Assembly: GCA_002281775.1 (NCBI GenBank)
Contig: NCGY01000007.1
Location: 53,323 to 117,322 of the forward strand
Direction of reading: 5' to 3'
Length of the DNA stretch: 64,000 nucleotides
Origin: Hydrogenophilales bacterium 16-64-46
GTDB taxonomy: Bacteria > Pseudomonadota > Gammaproteobacteria > Burkholderiales > Thiobacillaceae
Of the stretch, positions 60,941 to 64,000 are shown one piece after another (position 1 is the first letter of the stretch; each line of letters opens with the position of its first letter). Below the pieces are notes generated by a model that did no database searches, was not told where the DNA came from, and worked only from the letters and a program-made list of their open reading frames with translations. The position numbers and the translations under genes were made by a program.

Positions 60941-61783
60941 ATGTCCGAACACGCCCTTGACGTCGGCCTAGCCGACTTCAACCAGCACGTTCTCGAAGAA
61001 TCGCGCAGCCGCCCGGTGGTGGTCGATTTCTGGGCACCGTGGTGCGGCCCCTGCAAGTCGCTGAAACCCATTCTGGAAAAACTCGCAGCGGAATACGGCG
61101 GCAAGTTTCTGCTCGTCAAGATCAATTCTGACGAGAACCAGGAACTTGCCACGCGATACGCTGTGCGGGGCATTCCCAGCGTCAAGGCCTTCATCAACGG
61201 AGAAATGGTCGACGAGTTTTCCGGTGCATTGCCGGAAGGCGAGGTGCGCACTTTTCTGGATCGCCTCATACCCAGCCCGGCCGATGAACTGCGTGCACAG
61301 GCAATGGATGCGCGCATGGCGGGCGATTCGTCCGGTGCGCTGCACCTGCTGGCGGAGGCGTCGAAACTGGATCCAGAAAACTTGTATGTGCGCCTGGATG
61401 CGGCCGAGATCATGCTCGACCTGGGCGATACCGACGAAGCACAGCGTCTGGTTGGCAGCGTGCCGGACGATGCCGATCCGCGTGTGGCGCAACTGAAGGC
61501 ACGATTGCAGTTTTCCGGTGCGGCGGGTGAGGATGCGGCCGCGTTGCGTGCACGGGTGGCGGCTGACGGCAACGACCTCGACGCACGGCTCAAGCTGGCC
61601 AACCTGCTGGTGGCGTCCGGCGACTACGAAGCCGGCATGGAGGAAATGCTGGAAATCGTGCGGCGCGACCGCAGCTTCGAAGACGACATCGGACGCAAGA
61701 CCCTGCTGTCGGTATTCAACCTGCTGGGCGGCGGCGAGCTGGTGAGCCGCTACCGACGACTGCTGGCCAGCGCGCTCAACTGA
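60941..61783 (+). CDS. cnoX: Thioredoxin-TPR co-chaperone (CnoX/YbbN family)
   Basis: 280 residues. N-terminal thioredoxin fold with an intact WCGPC active site (DFWAPWCGPCKSLKP) and cis-Pro GIPSVKAF; residues about 110-280 are TPR-like helices ending in a YbbN-type tail (GRKTLLSVFNLLGG). E. coli CnoX has SxxC and binds GroEL; here both cysteines are kept, so a redox activity is possible. Convergent with the cytochrome gene, 11 bases apart. Confidence 0.88.
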   Translation: MSEHALDVGLADFNQHVLEESRSRPVVVDFWAPWCGPCKSLKPILEKLAAEYGGKFLLVKINSDENQELATRYAVRGIPSVKAFINGEMVDEFSGALPEGEVRTFLDRLIPSPADELRAQAMDARMAGDSSGALHLLAEASKLDPENLYVRLDAAEIMLDLGDTDEAQRLVGSVPDDADPRVAQLKARLQFSGAAGEDAAALRARVAADGNDLDARLKLANLLVASGDYEAGMEEMLEIVRRDRSFEDDIGRKTLLSVFNLLGGGELVSRYRRLLASALN

Positions 61784-61794
61784 AATGGTTCTGT

Positions 61795-62181
61795 TTACTC
61801 GCCCGCGTAGCGTGATACCGCAGCAAGGTCTGCGTCGCTGAGCTTCGCCACGGCCTGCGTCATCAACGCGGCCTGTTCGCCCTGTACCGTACCCTCGCGA
61901 TAATCCTTCAGGCGCTGCATCATCTCCGCAGCCGATAAACCCTTCAGGGCCGGATTGCTGTCCACCCCCTGACCCAGTTCACCATGGCAGCCCGCGCAGT
62001 TCGCCGTGTATACGTCAAGGCCATAGGGCTGCGCTTCGGGCGGCAATGCGTAGATCACATCCATCGGGTCGGGCAGCACGTTCTCAGCGGATTGATTGGA
62101 CGACATGGCGTCTTTGCCGTCGCCGCAGGCGGCGAGCAAGACGCAGACAGTCAGAACGGATAGGCGGGGTAAAACGTGCAT
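61795..62181 (-). CDS. Class I cytochrome c lipoprotein
   Basis: 128 residues. Lipoprotein signal with lipobox VLLAAC near residue 19, then a single heme site in YTANCAGCHGELGQG and a C-terminal Met ligand candidate in the MTQAVAKLSDADLAAVSRY segment. Membrane-anchored electron carrier on the periplasmic side. No electron-transfer partner genes adjoin it. Confidence 0.87.
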   Translation of the reverse strand: MHVLPRLSVLTVCVLLAACGDGKDAMSSNQSAENVLPDPMDVIYALPPEAQPYGLDVYTANCAGCHGELGQGVDSNPALKGLSAAEMMQRLKDYREGTVQGEQAALMTQAVAKLSDADLAAVSRYAGE

Positions 62182-62344
62182 GACAACCTCTAAGGTGGGA
62201 CACAGGGCGGCTTGGCCGCAGTTGTCATAATTTTGTCATTGTTTTGGGCCAGGAGTCAGGGCACGTTCGGCTGCGCTGCGGTTCATGGGTGCCTGGGTGG
62301 ACGTAGCCACACAATCTTCCTCCGCACCAAAATCCTGTTCCTGG

Positions 62345-62905
62345 CTACTGTTCCAGCGCAACGTAACGCACTTCGACGATCTCCACTTCACGACGTCCCT
62401 CCGGCGTCTGCACGGTCACCGTATCGCCCTCGCGTGCCTTCAGCAGCGCGCGTGCCATCGGCGAAATCCAGGCGATGCGGCCACGGCCGGCGTCGGCTTC
62501 GTCGATGCCGACGATGGCGTAGGTGGACTCGGTGCCATCCGTATCTGCTACGGTGACCGTGGCACCGAAAAATACCTGATCGGTATCCTCACGCGTGGCG
62601 GGGTCCACTACCTCGGCGTACTCCAGTCGCTTGGACAAGAAACGGAGGCGGCGGTCCACCTCGCGCAGGCGTTTCTTGCCGTAGATGTAGTCGCCGTTTT
62701 CGGAGCGGTCTCCGTTGCTTGCGGCCCAGTGGATGGTTTCCACCAGCCTGGGACGCTCCACTTTCCACAGCTGGTTGAATTCGGCGTCGAGCTGCGCATA
62801 GCCGGCGGGTGTCATGTAGTTTTTGCTGCCCGCGGGTAGCGCAGGCGCGCCGATGTCGTCTTCCTCGTCGGCCGCGTCGGATTCCTTGACGAAAGCTTTG
62901 TTCAT
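62345..62905 (-). CDS. greB: Transcription elongation factor GreB
   Basis: 186 residues. N-terminal coiled coil with the acidic tip in HWAASNGDRSENGDYIYGKKR and C-terminal FKBP-like domain (GIDEADAGRGRIAWISPMARALL). The IYGKKRLREVDRR sequence distinguishes GreB from GreA. It rescues backtracked RNA polymerase. The N-terminus has a short acidic extension (about residues 7-20). The 163-base gap after it holds a weak palindrome but no gene. Confidence 0.95.
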   Translation of the reverse strand: MNKAFVKESDAADEEDDIGAPALPAGSKNYMTPAGYAQLDAEFNQLWKVERPRLVETIHWAASNGDRSENGDYIYGKKRLREVDRRLRFLSKRLEYAEVVDPATREDTDQVFFGATVTVADTDGTESTYAIVGIDEADAGRGRIAWISPMARALLKAREGDTVTVQTPEGRREVEIVEVRYVALEQ

Positions 62906-62913
62906 GGCGTGCC

Positions 62914-63114
62914 TCAGCGTCCCAGCAGCCAGGCAATCAGCGACAGCAACAACGAGCCGAGCACCACGCTGGCGAAGGGGAAGTAAAATAAGCCGCGTTT
63001 ATGCTTGATGCGCACGTCGCCGGGCAGCCGGCCCCAGCCCAGGCGAGTGAGCCAGGGCGTGAGCAAGCCCAGCACCAGCAGCGCAGCAAAAAGTGTGATC
63101 AGCCATTTCAACAT
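62914..63114 (-). CDS. DUF2905 family small membrane protein
   Basis: 66 residues. Two transmembrane helices (LITLFAALLVLGLLTPW and FYFPFASVVLGSLLLSLIAWLL) with the conserved loop GRLPGDVRIKHKRG between. Function unknown in this widespread family. Located 8 bases upstream of greB on the same strand and divergent from tcdA. Confidence 0.92.
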   Translation of the reverse strand: MLKWLITLFAALLVLGLLTPWLTRLGWGRLPGDVRIKHKRGLFYFPFASVVLGSLLLSLIAWLLGR

Positions 63115-63127
63115 CCCCGGATTCTAG

Positions 63128-63865
63128 ATGATCGAACCCCTGCCGCCGCAATTCGAACGCACACGGATTTTGTTGGGCACCGAGGAGCAGTCGAAACTCG
63201 CGCGGGCCCACGTGCTGGTTGCCGGCCTCGGCGGCGTCGGCTCGTACTGCGCCGAGGCGCTCGCGCGCGCCGGCGTCGGGCGGCTGACGATCATCGATCA
63301 TGACTTGGTAGCGCTGTCCAACATCAACCGCCAACTGCCCGCTCTGCTCTCCACTGTCGGCCAGTCCAAGGCCGAAGTTATGGCCGCCCGCATCCGCAAC
63401 ATCAATCCGGATTGCCAGTTGGTCGCGCTGCGCGAATTCCTCGTGCCGGAGACGGTCGCCGACATCGTCCCGGTCGATACCGATTTCGTCATCGACTGCA
63501 TCGATTCGCTCAACTGCAAGGTCGCACTCGTCGTCAGCAGCGTCCAGCGCGGCCTGCGCGTGGCGTCCAGCATGGGCGCCGGCAACAAACTCGACCCCAC
63601 ACGCATCCGAGTCGCCGACATCTCCGCCACCTGCATGTGTCCTCTTGCCTCGGTGATGCGCAAGCGCCTGCGCAAGCGCGGCATTGCCAAGGGTGTGCTC
63701 ACCGTTTTCTCGGACGAAGCGGGCCGCGCGCCATTGCCCCCCCAGCCAGTCGAGGGTCGGGGGCGCGCACGCGCAGTCAACGGCACCATCAGTTACATGC
63801 CGCCAATATTCGGTTTGGTTCTCGCCGGTGCTGTCATTCAGCGGCTCATCAATGAATCCCCGTGA
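63128..63865 (+). CDS. tcdA: tRNA threonylcarbamoyladenosine dehydratase
   Basis: 245 residues. E1-like (ThiF/MoeB) ATP-binding fold: VLVAGLGGVGSYCAEALARAGVG and the Asp in IDHDLVALSNINRQLPA; later DFVIDCIDS and CMCPLASVMRKRLRKRG. Cyclises t6A37 to ct6A in tRNAs using ATP. The gene ends 41 bases before the shared terminator with the rRNA operon. Confidence 0.93.
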   Translation: MIEPLPPQFERTRILLGTEEQSKLARAHVLVAGLGGVGSYCAEALARAGVGRLTIIDHDLVALSNINRQLPALLSTVGQSKAEVMAARIRNINPDCQLVALREFLVPETVADIVPVDTDFVIDCIDSLNCKVALVVSSVQRGLRVASSMGAGNKLDPTRIRVADISATCMCPLASVMRKRLRKRGIAKGVLTVFSDEAGRAPLPPQPVEGRGRARAVNGTISYMPPIFGLVLAGAVIQRLINESP

Positions 63866-63905
63866 GGGGCGGTATACGTCGCTCAACCCTCGTACCGTAG
63901 ACAAT

Positions 63906-63937
63906 AAAAAACCCCCGTTTTTGAGTCGGGGGTTTTT
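63906..63937. terminator. Bidirectional Rho-independent terminator between tcdA and the rRNA operon
   Basis: AAAAAACCCCCG, a 9-base loop and CGGGGGTTTTT form a strong hairpin with a run of T on either strand. It can end both tcdA (plus) and the rRNA operon (minus). Confidence 0.9.
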
Positions 63938-63965
63938 GGTGTGCATGTTTTGCACGGTATGGGGA

Positions 63966-64000
63966 GTCTGACGATGACCTACTTTCACAGGCGGGAGCCT
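63966..64000 (-). rRNA. rrf: 5S ribosomal RNA, 3' end (truncated by the window)
   Basis: On the minus strand the last bases read CTCCCGCCTGTGAAAGTAGG followed by TCATCGTCAG, the usual end of betaproteobacterial 5S rRNA (GTGAAAGTAGGTCATC). The rRNA operon therefore extends beyond the right edge. The terminator lies about 30 bases downstream. Confidence 0.85.

Noticed and set aside
62247..62347. Weak purine/pyrimidine palindrome between greB and the cytochrome gene
   Set aside because: Arms (GGCCAGGAGTCAGGG and CCTGTTCCTGGC) pair poorly and one overlaps the greB 3' end, so it is not listed as a repeat; mentioned only as a possible relative of the dnaX element.

Overview
This is a GC-rich chromosomal window from a Gram-negative betaproteobacterium. 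Its protein families and gene order (aat-bpt, ffs-dnaX-ybaB-recR, pyrG-kdsA-eno-ftsB, ccoI-ccoS, panB-panC) fit a Nitrosomonadales/Thiobacillus-like organism; the genus is inference only. I see no phage, insertion sequence, CRISPR array or tRNA gene. Nearly every base is accounted for by tightly packed genes, many with 4-base ATGA start/stop overlaps.

Left part (1-16.1 kb): end of a probable methyltransferase, a Cys-rich lipoprotein, then on the minus strand an aat-bpt-peptidase-thyA-folA run (N-end rule transferases and dTMP/folate). Next on the plus strand come ompW, ccoI-ccoS (copper delivery for cbb3 oxidase), a DsbA-like protein, an amidohydrolase, a cyclophilin lipoprotein, a FecCD/BtuCD-type importer and pcnB-folK-deoxynucleoside kinase-panB-panC.

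Middle (16.1-42.7 kb): an envelope/exopolysaccharide island, entirely on the minus strand. A sigma-54 type promoter (40487-40503) leads a roughly 20 kb gene train: sugar kinase, GT2, acyl/aryl-AMP ligase, chorismate-lyase-like protein, acyl carrier protein, three hexapeptide acyltransferases, two sulfotransferases, GT4, a secreted beta-propeller protein, a DUF457 membrane protein, an HlyD/TolC pair without a pump, a Wzx-type flippase, a TPR membrane protein, a membrane-anchored carbohydrate-binding-like protein and a GT-C glycosyltransferase. Downstream lie a PEP-CTERM protein with its own sigma-54 promoter and two tandem diheme peroxidases. A third sigma-54 site lies inside the train at 34875-34891. 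Upstream of the train is a secreted Fn3/glycosidase-like protein whose leader carries a clear c-di-GMP-I riboswitch. No exosortase, Wzy, Wzc or Wza is in the window, so the locus must depend on genes elsewhere or use another export route.

Right part (42.7-64 kb): galU-ligA-zipA-ftsB-eno-kdsA-pyrG (minus strand), a 1266-residue PilZ-DUF1631-GGDEF-EAL protein with degenerate catalytic motifs, a DAHP synthase gene preceded by a Phe/Tyr leader peptide and attenuator, the 4.5S RNA gene, dnaX-ybaB-recR-purB, a thioredoxin-TPR co-chaperone, a cytochrome c lipoprotein, greB, a DUF2905 protein, tcdA, and at the very end the 3' end of a 5S rRNA gene with its terminator.

The main themes are: (i) a surface polysaccharide programme tied to RpoN and c-di-GMP signalling; (ii) an aryl/acyl-activation module and sulfation/acylation enzymes that suggest a decorated polymer; (iii) a textbook attenuator on aroG; and (iv) a family of short-motif imperfect palindromes sitting directly before start codons of housekeeping genes.
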